64,000 nucleotides of DNA from Atrichornis clamosus (GCA_013400975.1 WBMZ01009041.1:35874-99873), one strand, 5' to 3'; shown: positions 26,416-38,806, counted from the first letter of the stretch. Numbers and translations are program-made. Notes: generated by a model not told the origin, from the sequence alone.

Positions 26416-27350
26416 ATGGAATCATAGAATGGATGAGGATGGCAGACATCTCCTGGAGATAGTCTAGTTTAATGCTCTTGCTGAACGCAGAATCAGCTAG
26501 AGCTGGTTGCTCAGGACTGTGTACAGTCAGATTTTGTATGTCTCTTAGGACAACAACTCCACAATCTCCTGGAGTACCTAGTCCAGTGTTCAAACAATAT
26601 CACAGTAAAAGTTGTTTTGTTATGTTCAGACAGAATTTCATTTATTTCAGGTTATGGTTGTCTCTTGTCTTGCCACTTGGCACTACTGCAAAGGTTTCCT
26701 TCACCTTCTTTAATCGCTCCTGGTATGCATTTATACACATTGATAAGATTCCCTGGAGCCTTTTTTCTCCATGCTGGAGAGTCCCAGCCACTGTCAGCCA
26801 CTCCTCATGTAAGAGATGCTCCAGCCATTGTATTTGTGGCACAATGCTGAGGTTGCTCTAGGATGCCTGTGTCATTTGTATTGGAGAGGGCAGGGCTGTG
26901 CACAACCCTCTCGGTCTGTCTCACCAGATCTGAGCAGAGAGGAAGGACCAGATGCTTCAATCTGCAAGCAACACCTCTCCTAAGGCAGACCCTCTTCTTC
27001 GCTGCACAGAAACGTGCTGGAATATGGTCAGCTTGTATCCCAGGAACTCCAGGTCCTTCTCTGCAGATCTGGTTTCCAGCCAGGGAACGCTCACCATGCA
27101 CTTGTGCTGGAAGTGTCGTTCCTCCCCAGATACAGGGGTTTGCATTTCCCTTTATTGAACTTTGTGACATTCCTGTTGACCCATTACTCCAGCCTGTTGA
27201 TGCTCCTCTAAAAGGCAGTAGATCCATTTGATATATCAACCACTCCTTCCTGTTTTGTATCATCTTCAAATTATTGAAGGTGAGGACTTCTTGACTTCTT
27301 TATATGGTGATGGACCACCCCTGACCCTGGAGGAGGTGGTCCTTGAGAAT
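26416..27350 (-). mobile_element. CR1 LINE, long 3' fragment with decayed ORF2 end
   Basis: The tail (GGAATCATAGAATGG) is at the low-coordinate end, so the element reads on the minus strand. Moving up, the blocks are in CR1 order: a GTTATGTTCAGACAGAATTTC block, CATTGATAAGATTCCCTGGA, TCCTCATGTAAGAGATGCTCCA, TCCAGGTCCTTCTCTGCAGA, CCTTTATTGAACTTTGTGAC and TTTTGTATCATCTTCAAATT. The last three belong to the C-terminal half of ORF2. The frame is broken repeatedly. Open frames on both strands inside it (for example 26472-26861 plus and 26805-27269 minus) are by-products. The upper boundary is approximate. Confidence 0.88.
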
Positions 27351-27874
27351 CAATCAGCTTTTCGCAAAAAAAGTCAGGAAAAAAGAGATAGTGAACACAA
27401 GTGGGTCTGCTAAAAGAACTCTTCAGAAGATCATAAGAAAAGAAGTTTCTAAATAATAAATTATTTGCTTTTACTGTTCACAATAATCTAAGTTTCATTT
27501 ATGAGTTCTCCTGATCCAAAGCTCTGCCATGGATTCTGGGTTAAAAATTACTGGGAAGCAGTGGATATTATCAGTGTTGAGCCTTTCCTTTTCTGAAAAA
27601 TTATAATGTATTGAGTAGCCAAGGTATAACCTCTTTTTAGCATCCGGGTTATGAGCAGAAAATTTGAGTCCTATGCTACATGAGTTAGTTTTTCTAGAAA
27701 TCCCAGACACTATACACACAAATACAATCACAGATAGTTTGCTCTTTTTCTTCCCCACTTCCCCACTTTGTGCTGATTCTTAATTATTTCCATATAAATC
27801 CTGTTGAATTCTCATCACATTGTTTCTCTTTGTTGCTTAATATTTCTTCATCAAGATTTGAGATTTCTCTATAG

Positions 27875-27879
27875 ACCTC
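27875..27879. repeat. Target-site duplication, left (ACCTC)
   Basis: Five bases directly before the LTR, identical to the five bases directly after it at 28843-28847. Confidence 0.85.
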
Positions 27880-28842
27880 TGTCAGAGACTGAAATAGTTC
27901 ACACCTTAAACATTGTTATAAAGTTTTGCTTATTAGAGCAAAACTATATAAAAAAGCCAACGAAACCCACCCCTCCCTGAAGATGCGTGACTGGAACTTT
28001 GGGCTGAGAGTTAAACTGCTGAGATTAGAGAAAGGGAAACCTATTCTTCAGTCATCTCAGGACTGGCGAGAACGAAACAAGGCTGGAGGAAAAGAATGAA
28101 AGCCAAACCCAGCAGCTGTGCTAGGAATTATGCCTGGCTTGGTTCGGGGTGGGGGAGGCCATAGCCCACAGACCCGTTTGCTGGGAGCAGGTTTGCACAG
28201 ATTTCCCCCCCAGCTGAGGTGGGGGGAGCAGGTTTGGGTGTGTGGTAACCTCTGCTCAAGGGCAGTGAACCCTTCCTCCCTTGTGCAAACTGGCTGTGGG
28301 ACCCCCGGCCCCAGGAAGGCCACAACCACGGGACATTCACATGAGAAGCAGCTGAGGGGGTGTCTTAATCCATCGCAGACCCCCTGAAGCGCTCCCCAGG
28401 CTGCCGCTCGGGGCCTTGCACTACCAGACTGCAGATGATGCAAAGTGATGCAGCAGATCCAAAGTCAGCTGCCAGAGACAATGGCAAACTTGCCCCCACC
28501 CTGGGGGACATGGCTGGACATTGCCACCTGGCCTGAGCGCGTATTAACCCATCGGAGTCTGTGCTTTGGGGGGGACCCTCACCACCAAGACCTGATGGAG
28601 AGGATCAGCGGGACATTGTTGGGATCCATGGAGTGGTGATATTTTCTCTGTCTCTGTAACTCTCTTTCTGTCCCCCCCACCTCTTTCTATGTCTTTCACT
28701 CTGTTTCTCTCTCTCCTGTCTCTTTCTCTCTTTTACTGTCAAATAAAACCCATACTATTGACTTAAGCATATGGTCTTGTTTGCACATTAATTTGGGTAG
28801 AGGCATCTTCTTCTCTAAAATCTTAAGAATCTGATCATAACA
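27880..28842 (+). mobile_element. Solo LTR of an endogenous retrovirus, 963 bp, with 5-bp target duplication
   Basis: The element starts TGTCAGAGACTG and ends GATCATAACA, giving canonical TG...CA ends. It is flanked on both sides by ACCTC. A TATA-like box lies at 27945-27955, and an AATAAA polyadenylation signal at 28742-28747 is followed by T/G-rich sequence, so transcription would read on the plus strand. The middle is GC-rich, and a long C/T-rich tract (about 28646-28735) precedes the polyadenylation signal. There is no primer binding site or internal retroviral gene beside it, so it is a solo LTR left by recombination between two LTRs. A 5-bp duplication is usual for ERVL-like and some other ERV classes; the class here is inference. 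Open frames inside (28057-28443 minus, 28118-28387 plus) are not genes. Confidence 0.9.
28742..28747 (+). terminator. LTR polyadenylation signal AATAAA
   Basis: AATAAA about 95 bases before the LTR end, preceded by a pyrimidine tract and followed by a T/G-rich stretch. It supports plus-strand orientation of this LTR. Confidence 0.65.
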
Positions 28843-28847
28843 ACCTC
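28843..28847. repeat. Target-site duplication, right (ACCTC)
   Basis: Perfect match to 27875-27879. The next base differs between the two sides, so the duplication is exactly five bases. Confidence 0.85.
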
Positions 28848-28940
28848 ACCTCCTCATTTATTCCTGCTGGATTTTGTGTTGTTATCTTCTTGCTCTGTTG
28901 ATTTTCATGGTGGATCTGGCCTATGAAACAGATTGTCAGA

Positions 28941-29398
28941 TGTCATGATTTAATCATGTCTGGTAACTAAGCTCCAGACAGCCACTCCCTCACTCTCTCC
29001 CAGTGGGTAAAAGCAAGGAAACTTGTGGGTTAAGAGAAAGACAATTCAATAGGTAAAGCAAAGCAAAACAAGGAAATCATTCATCATTTCCGGTCCACAG
29101 GCAACTGGTCAGCCATCTCCAGGAAAGCAGAGTTCCATCACGCCTAACATCATGCCATGTGCTATGGGATCTCTGTTGGGTTAGTTGGGTTCAGCTGTCC
29201 CAGCTGTGTCACCTCCCAGCTCTTTGTGCACCCCTCAACCTCCTCACTGGTGGGGTGGGTGAGGAGCAGCAAAGACCTTGGCTCAGCAGTAACAAAAATA
29301 CCCCAGTGGTAGCAATACTGTTTCTAGAAAAAATCCAAACATAGTCCCATACTATTTACCTGGAAGAAAACTGCCCCTATCTCAGCCAAAACCAGCAA
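28941..29398 (-). mobile_element. ERV LTR remnant, widespread avian family, internally deleted
   Basis: From memory this matches a common bird LTR read on the minus strand. On the plus strand it begins TGTCATGATTTAATCATG and GGTAACTAAGCTCC. It then shows AATAGGTAAAGCAAAGCAAA, CAGCCATCTCCAGGAAAGCA, CACTGGTGGGGTGGGTGAGG and CTCAGCAGTAACAAAA, and ends CTCAGCCAAAACCAGCA. It is shorter than the family as I remember it, with a stretch missing around 29145-29150. No matching target duplication is visible. It lies about 100 bases from the solo LTR, on the other strand. Confidence 0.75.
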
Positions 29399-29829
29399 AA
29401 TAGGGGATCAAACATGGGGTTTTTTTCACTTTTTTTCCCACTCTATCTTCAGAGCTAAGTTATTTATAGGAGATCATGCCAAACCACCTGTTGTCACATA
29501 CTCAAATTTTCATCCTTCAAATCTGTTGACACCTTTCACCCAGGATTTGCCTAGTGCACAGTTTGACCCATATTGTCCCTTTCTCTTCCCATGTTTATCC
29601 TTCCACTCCAGTGAAAGGTAGCATTCTTGTGGGGTACCCTGAACTAACAGGTGATCTGCATTTGCTAGCACAGATGTGTGGATTTGGGTTAGCATATTTG
29701 CAGGAATTTTGCCTGTTGCTCCATCCACTGGTATTTAGAGAAGTACCTGCCCTAATTGGGTTAGGTACTGTTCCTGCCTACTTTTTCTACTCTAGATTGC
29801 TCTAATTTTAAGCAGTTTTCTTTTTCTTC

Positions 29830-30175
29830 TGACACCAAGGCCAGCCAGAGAATAAGGTTTCTAACACAATTTTAATTATTAGAAAGCAGGACTTCTTTAT
29901 TGCAGCACTGGTCACACCCAGAGGATTTTCCTCTAATCAAATGTGTGTCATGAAACTTCAGGACAGGGTATTCATTCCATCATAGCACATTTATTTCAAC
30001 GTACTTCCTAGCTAATACATAAACATCCCTTTTCCTAGAATGGATTTTCATACCTCTGCCCCTTACTGGAAGTCCTTTCATGGTCTAAGAGGGTCGTCTA
30101 AAGGGATCTCTGGTGGTTGCATTCACTGAGAGACCCCAAAGTTATAAGTGGCCTTGCCTTGAATATCTCTTAGGG
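29830..30175 (-). mobile_element. Probable ERV LTR remnant
   Basis: The segment contains GACTTCTTTATTGCAGCACT, which on the minus strand carries an AATAAA signal, followed by TCTAAGAGGGTCGTCTAAAG and GAATATCTCTTAGGGCATGC. I recall this block order from a passerine ERV LTR. Ends and target duplications are not clear, so the boundaries are approximate. The sequence from 29400 to 29830 may be related retroviral remnant but carries nothing I can name. Confidence 0.45.
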
Positions 30176-31179
30176 CATGCACTGTAGTTTCTTGTTACAT
30201 CATTTTGCCATAAAAACCACTTAGGTTCCTCATTACCTGTTTATCCACATTTAGCATCCAGTGTGTCTACTTTTTACATTCTTTTATCTCATTTGCTTGT
30301 TAGTCTGTAAGCTCAATTTTGCAACTTCAAGGGAACTGAAAATTTCTATTAAGGGAAAAATCCCAGAACAAAACAGTTTTCTGTCACTTCAGAGAAGTGG
30401 TTGGTCAAGATCAGGGATCAGTTCTCATCTTAACTATTTCAGCCCATTTTCCCTTATTGACTCAGGAATGTCCCCTGTCTATGCTATTATCAAATTCTAG
30501 TTTCTGAGGATCTCAACCTTTATCCAGCAGATTTTTTCCTTGATTTTATTGCCTTCTGGCTTTGTCACTTACATTAAAGATCAAAGTTGGTCATACAGTA
30601 CTGATGCATCCAAATCTGAAATCTGGGTTTATTTCTCTTTTGACACTGTAAGATGCAAAAATATCACACAGTTTTAGGTAAGTATTTGGTGTATTTAACT
30701 TTGACCTTATGGTCAGACTATGGTCTGACATACTCTGAGAATTTTATGACAACAATTGAATGAAATTTTTCCAATGCATTTCTGGAAGATACTCATAAAA
30801 GCTTTACTCTTTGTGTATACTCCTTTATGTGTCTGTGATACTACATTTCTGGGGAAAACTTTCTTGCTGCGCCATCAGAGGTATTACTATGGAAACAACA
30901 AAGAAAAAGCACCTTTTCCCTTGTATTTTGAGTTCCGTAGTTGATTTATTCTGAGAGATATTATTGTGTTCCTTCCTCAATCTCAGTAAAATTCAGTTCT
31001 GCATTTGGTTATGGAGGTCCATGTATCAGTCAGTGACTGATCTGTCTGCACTGGATTATATTAAAAAAATCCATCAGCAACTCACTGCAATATATGCAGT
31101 TGATTTTCAAAGTATGTTCAACTAATCTTTAACATTTCCTGTGTTCATCTTACCCAGTGTATCATGAAAGATAATACTG
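30176..31179. other. Unannotated stretch between repeats
   Basis: No gene is seen. It may include decayed internal ERV sequence next to the LTR piece, but I see no recognisable retroviral domain. Confidence 0.45.
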
Positions 31180-32225
31180 CTCCTCACACAGCTTCCCCTC
31201 AAGGCCCTGCATCATACCCATTGCCCTCCTTTGGACTCTCTAAGAGCTTACTGTGTTTTTTTTATTGTGGCACCCAGACCTGCCCCCAGCACTCGAGGTG
31301 AGGCCGCCCCAGTGCAGAGCAGAGCGGGACAATCCCCTCCCTTGCCCACTGGCGATGCTGTGCCTGATGCACCCCAGGACACGGGTGGCCCTCCTGGCTG
31401 CCAGGGCACTGCTGACTCGTGTTCAGCTTGCCACCAACCAGGAGCCCCTGGTTCCTTTCCATAGGACTGCTTTCCAGGATGTCATTCCTCAGTGTGAACA
31501 TACATCTATGATCACCCTGTCTCACGTGCAGAGTCTGGTGCTCGCCGTTTTTGAATTTCATAAGGTTGGTGATTGCCCAGCCCTCTAATTTGTCCAGGTC
31601 GCTCTGCAGGGCCTCCCTGCCTTGGGGAGAGTCAGCAGCATCTCCCAGCTTTGTAGCATCTGCAACTCACTGTGGGCCATACTGGCTGTGACCAGTGACT
31701 GCATTGTCTTTCAGTTGTTTTTCAATATCTCCAAGAATAATCTTCTCCATTACTTTACCAAGTAGTGAAGTGAGACTGACAGGCCTGCAGTTTCTGGGGT
31801 CACCCTTCTTGCCCTTTTTGAAAATTGGAACAATGTTCATCAGCTTCCAGCCAGCTGGGACTTTTCCAGTTTCCCAAGACCATTCAAAAATACTCAGGAG
31901 AGGCTTTGTGATGACATCACCCAGCCCTATTAGTATTTTTGAATGGCTTTTCTCCCTACATTGGTGAGCAGCATCTTTGTATTCCTCCCACATTACCTGA
32001 CCTTACTTCCACATATATTTTCCTCTTTTTGCCTTATCTCCAAAAGAAGATCCCTGCTCAACCAAGCTGGCCTTTTGTCCTGCTTGCTTGGCTTCTGACA
32101 TTTTGGAATTGCCTGTTCCTGTGCCCTTAGGAGGTGGTGCTTAAGGAGTGACCAGTATTGATGGACCCCAGCGAATTCAAAAGCATTTTTCCAGGGGACA
32201 TTGCTCATTAGTTCCTTGAGCAGAA
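31180..32225 (-). mobile_element. CR1 LINE with partial reverse transcriptase, internally deleted
   Basis: Reading on the minus strand from 32286, an open frame (31993-32286) matches the CR1 region just upstream of RT (for example PAWLSRDLLLEIRQKEENIC). The next frame (31667-31993) carries the start of the RT domain, with the typical GWKLMNIVPIFKKGKKGDPR and NCRPVSLTSLLGKVMEKIIL stretches. The catalytic palm (the Y/F-A-D-D box) is absent: at about 31665 the sequence jumps to the downstream ORF2 region (31262-31561 minus; DKLEGWAITNLMKFKNGEHQ). The 3' UTR is missing. The element is dead but longer than most copies here. Confidence 0.88.
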
Positions 32226-32248
32226 GTGATTCTGTGATTCTGTGAATT
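32226..32248 (+). mobile_element. CR1 tail-like tandem repeat in opposite orientation
   Basis: GTGATTCTGTGATTCTGTGA is the 8-base tail repeat of CR1 in plus orientation. It sits directly at the upstream (5') edge of the minus-strand CR1 at 31180-32225. Confidence 0.6.
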
Positions 32249-35200
32249 ACTAAAAGGTATTTATAAATGGTAGCTAATTTTTTCACGAAATCTTAAAACT
32301 GTACAGAGGCAGAGTGCTAGATAATTATTACAACCACCTTGTGATATGCTACCTGAGATCTTGGCTTGTTTGTATGCCTTTTTGCTATTGGTATGAGTTT
32401 GCATTGCATCACCCACTTACATGTTACATTTTTCTATTAAAGTTACTGTGCAAAATGGTACTCAGCAAAGCTCTCATGGAACAACTAACTATAATTGTAC
32501 TGAAACCTTTCCATGACCTTTCTCAGATAAGATTCTGTTCAGTTCGGAAGAAGATACTAATTTTGAAATTCATATGAGAAAGGACGTACAAGTCTATGTC
32601 TGAAAAGCTGCAATTTTTAAGAAAGATAAACACTATTTATTATTCCTGACAGTTTTAATGGGTCAGTAAGTGCAACAGAGCCGCATATACTGAGGAAAAG
32701 CAAGTTGCCTGGAACATGAGCTTCTCAGTCTCCATCTCGTTTACTAAGTGATATTTATGGCTTTCTATTCCTTTATAATGTAGTCATTGATTAGCTACTC
32801 ATGTTTTCTTATCCTAAGTCATGGTTGAGTATATTTCAATAAAAATTTAAGAATATCTGTGTTTTCCAGGTCCATTTCAAGCATTCTGAGTGTGGTGCCA
32901 TGAGAGATGCTGTTGTCCATGACAGGTCGGGATTATTATGATCAAGTGCTCTATTGTGACTTCACCGAGTGGCTAAGAGATTTGTGTGGTAAAGAGGAAG
33001 TATTGGACTTCTAAAATCAGTAAAAAGGTAAGTCTATTGAAATAGGGTTTTTTTATGGACAGTTTTCAGGCTCGTTTCAATTGCAAGTCCTATCTACCCC
33101 ACCCCCTAAAACCCAAAAATCTCTATTTTACAACTGCAAATGCAAATGACTATAGCCGTTTCAGTTCTGAGAAGCTCTTTATTTTGTGCAGTAAGTTTTT
33201 TGTCTTTACAGAAAGCATGTTTTTGACAAAAGGAGATTATTTCCTTGCTTTGTGATAGCAAGAAGAATGTCTTCACTCAGTAGCACATAACTACTGTGAG
33301 AGCAATGAAAAAAATGTAAATAATTAGGTTAACAGTTAACTTTAGTGGCAGCTATGTTAGTTATTATATTAAAAGTTTATTACCTGTATGAATTTCAGAA
33401 CTGATTGCCTGCTTATTTTCAAGGTTATTTTACCATAATATTTTGTTTTGTTATTAGATACTGAGAATTCTCTTTAATGTCTGACTCCTGTTTAAACAAT
33501 CCATCTCATTTCTTAGAGCAATCTGTAGAAACCAATTGACCTAACATAAAGCATTGTGGTAGGGACACATTAAAACATTACCAAAAGTCTGTCTGTCTTG
33601 TTTGATTTTGATACATTTCACAAGAGAGGGAGAAGAGCAGGAACAGATTTGGTTTGTTTCTTTTTTTCTGTATGTTGCTGTAGCTTTTATCTTTTCAAGT
33701 CAAAATCTTAAAAACCATGCAGGAACAAGGTACTCTGGTAAAATCTAAACTTACAAATCAAGATGGCTTGCTGAGCTGTGACTCTACCAGCTTATGGATG
33801 ATTTTTTTGCTTTTTCTTATTAAAGAATAAGGAGTGATATTTTATTTACCAAAACTATTCAAAGCTGTCCTGGAGTATGTCTAGGGCAGCAGTAGATACT
33901 GGTGAACAAATTCCAAGCCTATGCCAATGTGAATTGTACCATACAAATACATAGTTTGGCTCAGGAAACATAAGAGCAATGTCTGGGTGACACTGTACCT
34001 TGTGATCTGGACTGTACAACTTCCAGAAACGAACTCATGGGTAAAAGACAGCCCAGACAGAAGTACAAAAAAATTGTCTTCACATTCATTTCTCCAGAAT
34101 TCTTGGTTTGGAGTACACTCAGATAGATGCAGGTCAGCTGTATCAGTACCTATTTCACAGTTGCACCACCATAGTACTCTGTTTTCAAATAAAATATTTG
34201 CAACAGAATTATTTTTGTAACGTTTGGGGAAAAAAACCTAAGGGAAAAAAAAGGGGGGAAAAACCAGTGAAAACAGTGAACCAATGACTGAAATAAGATG
34301 ACTAACAATTTCACGAACACAGAGTAGGAACTCATCTTTGAGATACACAATTGGAGAATTTTAATGCTGATATTTAGTGAGAAAAAAAGAAAAGAAATGT
34401 ATTCAAAATAACATTTTATATTGAATTGTGTTTCTAGTTTCACATTATTTTCCTAGAGAAACCTACAGCCTTATGAAGTATTCTTCTCATGTGTCTGTAT
34501 TTCTCATGGTAGCTTTATTCTTATATTAGTGGGGAGTTGGAGTCACTGTTGCATTAGGATTATTTATGCTTCACTAGTATTTATCTCGTTAAGATTCAGA
34601 TTTTTATCTGTTTTTAAAATAAATTGTTTGTAGTATTTAATTGAAAGGTTAGCTGTTAAATAGAAGTCACCAGTGATGACACTGTCAATCATAGTTCAAA
34701 GCTTTAGGACTGTGTAATATGTGGAACACAAGAAGCAAAAGGAACATGAAACTCTTATTTTGCCTTTCAGAAAGTATTTCTTTTTCTTTCTGCTGTTCCT
34801 CATCTTTACTAGTCTTTTGTAGTCTGTACTATAAAATTTAAGTATACTTAAAACTATTGTTACATTTGTTGTCTCAATAAGGGCTCAAATTTTTGACCTT
34901 TTCATCAAAGGATAAACTGTTTCCAGATTCCCATGATACTCTCCTGGCTGACTAAATGGGCAGAAAATTAGGAGCTCTACAAACAGCCTGTGGGTGAAAT
35001 CCTTTCTCAAAAGTCATAAATTGTATTACCGATGAACTTAGAAAAAAACTCCCAAAAAGCAGTGGGAAAATTACCTGCCAAATCAATAAATATCTTCTTA
35101 TTTCCCTCTCAAATTTTGCATGGTGGCACTATGGCATGGGCCACTTGGTAGGACAACCCTAGGCATCTAATGAACAGCTCAGACATTTTTGTAAGACTCT

Positions 35201-35314
35201 TTTCAGTGCATGGAAGCTTAGAGCAACTCCTCAAGTGGTAAAAATAAGGCAATATGTTTTACATGGTTACTGTTTTGTGGGACTTGTTGCAGGGAAAACT
35301 TGCTTTCTGGTGGG

Positions 35315-35347
35315 TTTTTTTTTTTTTTTTTTTCTTTTTCTTTTTTA
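35315..35347. repeat. Poly-T / T-rich tract
   Basis: Nineteen consecutive T (35315-35333) followed by CTTTTTCTTTTTT. No retrogene or SINE body is recognisable beside it, on either side. Confidence 0.9.
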
Positions 35348-38300
35348 CTTCTCATAAATAGGAGTATTGCTAGTGTATGAGAAGTAAAGTCTTTCAATGC
35401 TGGTTTTAGCCTCTTACAATTATAAAGTTATTAGAACAAGTCTATCCCAGACTATCTTCCTCTGTTTTAAACAAATAGTGTTTGTCCTTTAAGTTTCTGC
35501 ATAAGAGAAATTTAAATGTAATACAAATTTACATGGAAAACTCAGAATATTTCCATGAGTATTAACAAAAAATGAGAATGTTCCTAGAGTTGGTGGATTC
35601 ATATCATGAAAGCTTTGCATTTGCCATTCACAACAAAGTTGAATGTGGTATGCAAACTAGCAAACTATATTGTGGTTTCTGAAAATCTTGGGGGCAACTG
35701 TATGTTTTAGATCTGGAGGCTTTGAGTGACTGATAATGTCTTTCCTTCAGGGCTGTTATGGATATGCAATAGACTGATAGCTCCAAGTTAATCTAAAGTT
35801 GTTTGCAGTAGTCCACTTAAAAAATGACGTGAGAATTGAGCATATCTGGGAGTTGAGGGATAAACTGATCAAGTTTTTGACTGCTTCTGTGATTTACTGA
35901 GGACATTTTGAACCTGACAGACTCAGTCCTGTTACTACAACTTTGCTTCTCTTTGAGTTTTCTTCATCCCATTTCTTCCTTATTTTTAAATAAGATATTT
36001 TTAATGACTCTCTTAAGTAACTTGGGATTTTAAAATTTAATTTAGAGGTTATTCTCTTTTTGGAATAAAAGTCTCCTAAATCATGTAAGTACTTGAAAAG
36101 GTTCATTTCTATCAGAGATATTCTGTGATTTGTGGTGGAAAAAGGTACTTAAAATATTAAGCCTTAAGGATTAGAAGTCAAATAAAATGACCCTTAAATC
36201 CTTTGGATTTTTTATTTTTACTTCTCATTATATTGTTAGTCACATCTTTAGATTTTTTAATCCTAAGCTATATAATGCTAAACACTTTCTGAAAGAAAAC
36301 TAATTTCTACAAATCTTTTTTCCTTTCTATTTGAAGTCAGATGACTAATTTTTCTAGAATTATAATTTTTTAAAATTCATAAAAGGAAAATCTGTTTGTG
36401 TAGTTAAATCAGGGGAAGAGTATCCACTAGACTTCTGAGAAAAAGAAAGTGTTGCTTTTCCTGTGTAATTACTATGAGAATTCAACTTACACTGTACTGA
36501 TCCTTCAATTAGTATATTGTCTCACTGGAAAATGGAGGGTGATTTCTTCCTCTTCTGTTTTGTTTCCTCTTCTGCTCTTCTTTTCCATTTCAGTCCTTTT
36601 TCTGCATCTGATAGCTTATGATGTAAGCAAATTGTGCTGGCAGTGATCCTCTGTGGCATCCTGGCTGGGAATAAGTGAGCATGCTGTCATGGAAGGAGGT
36701 GAAAAGGGGCAGGAAGAGGAATAACAGGAAGAGAAAGCTAACTTAATGCCTTACATTAAGTCATTAAATGACAATGGAAAACTGGAAGGCTGAGGAAGGA
36801 CTCCACCATATGAGGAAAGAAAGTATTGACCAAATAAGAAAACAGTCCCTGTCTACCCACTGTGGAATGCGGACGGAAAGGTCAGGAGTCATCTCTGAAT
36901 GTGGCCCATGGAGACTGTCTCTTTAAACCAGTTGCCCCTGACTGTTGTGCAGTGTGGGCCCTGAGGGTGTGCAGCAGTCAGGCTAAGGGTGCAGCTCTAA
37001 CCCAGCCTTCCTGAGAGTTAGACAGGTAGATCAGACCTGCTCTTATCTGCACTTTTCGGAGTGAGGTCAGACAAACATAAATTTCATACAGCTTGATCAG
37101 CTTCATTTGCTAACGTGAAAAGGGATGGATGAGGTAGTGCTTGCTTTAAACAGAATGGTGCTTAATGGAACTCTCCATTTCTCTGCTTTGCATTACAGGT
37201 GGCCAGCCCCACTGGTTCTTTACTGTCCTTAGACTACTTAAATACAATTTTACACAACGGGCAGTATCAGCCCAGAATGCGTCAATATACAGAGCTTTTA
37301 CCTCTGAAAACTCACTGCCATACACATTTGTAGAAATCTCATAATACTGTTCCTCAAATTTATGTTTCAGTTAAAAACAAAGTCACTTCTTCAGAACTTT
37401 ATTTCTCTTACTCAGCTTTTATCTCTCAGGTTTTATCCTTCTATTCATCATTTTATCACCTCATCAATCAATAAATTTCAATTGTCTAGCAATTTCAGCA
37501 GGCCAGCAACAAAAATCAAATGTACCAAACACCACCATACTCCCTAATAAAAAAAAATTAGCTCCCTGGGAAAGTTACAAAAATTGTTTCATTACAGAGG
37601 ATCTTACAAAAAGATGAGGCAAAGACAAGACAAATATGGAGTATCACTTAGGGAGATCCTGAGTGTGTCAACACAAATATCCTGTTGCTGATTAGAGAAG
37701 CTAAACCCACATAACACTGTGACTTCTTAAAAAAAGTCATCCCTGTCACAAATCAAGGTACAGCTGAAAAGCAGAATATATCCAATTTGGATCAGGTTAA
37801 CAATCAAACACCTGAATCTTAGCCATCTTTAAATATTTTTCAAGTATTTTTAAAATCTGTAAACCCTTTTGAATCACTTCACAGAAATAGATGAATTGAA
37901 AATAAAAGAAAAAAAGAAGAAACAAATGATGGATCCCTGTGTCAAGAGAAGTACCAAGTTATTTGAGTAATTCCTTCTAGTTCCCAACCCTTTGCTATGT
38001 AACATGTGGGTACATAAGATTTGTTATAAAGGTCTCTTCTTATCCCTTCTTTTCCCGGAGTATCCTATTGGGTTAGACTTCTACCCTACCATAGCTACAT
38101 TTAATAAAGGGTCCACTCTTTTTCACTGACATTTCTGTACATAACAATGTATAGACAATGTACTGTGAAATTCAAATGGCACTTTGAAATTTTTGTCTTT
38201 ACAATTCCATTATTTTATCGTTCAAATTGTATAAAAGTTTGCTTTTCTACTCTTATTGGCTGATCTGTTATGGCACTGTAAAGAAGACATGTATTTGCAC

Positions 38301-38785
38301 ACATCTGAGATTGCAAGAGCATCATCCTATGATGAGATGGGAATAAACAAGGGACTATCTCAGTGTGATGTGGCTTGATGGTGCTATTCTCGTTGGGGAA
38401 AGTTCAATACAGATTGTCAAAGAAAACATTCTTGGCAGTCAGTGTACATTGAAATATAAAGCTCCTAAACTAAATGGGCACACTCATGGTCTGTCATATA
38501 AATAGTACATATTTTAAGAACTCTGTAACTGAACATTGGAAATTATACATTTTAGCAGCTTCAGATGAGCTGTCCAAGTCAGTTGAATAATACCTACCCT
38601 TTCGTCCTATAAAAAGGCAGGAGGTAGAATGGCAATCTTCTAATATATGGTCATACACTAAAATGACCTTTAAAATGTTCTTTGCAATCTCTGTAGCTTG
38701 ACAAGTAAAATTTCATATATCTTGTAGCAAATTCTGTGTTCTAGGGGTTTGTGACAGAAAATTTCCTGAAAAAAGCTGAAACAAA

Positions 38786-38806
38786 AATAATAATAATAAT
38801 AATAAT
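38786..38806. repeat. (AAT)7 microsatellite
   Basis: Seven uninterrupted AAT units, followed by GCTATTATTAATTTT, which could fold back on the repeat. Confidence 0.9.

Noticed and set aside
26472..27269. Several open frames of 60-154 codons on both strands
   Set aside because: All lie inside a CR1 element whose DNA blocks are recognisable. They are by-products of a decayed LINE.
28057..28443. 128-codon minus frame and partner plus frames
   Set aside because: They lie entirely within the solo LTR and arise from its GC-rich body.
35281..35347. Poly-T as the tail of a minus-strand retrogene or SINE
   Set aside because: No tRNA- or 7SL-like body, no processed coding sequence and no target duplication could be seen beside it.
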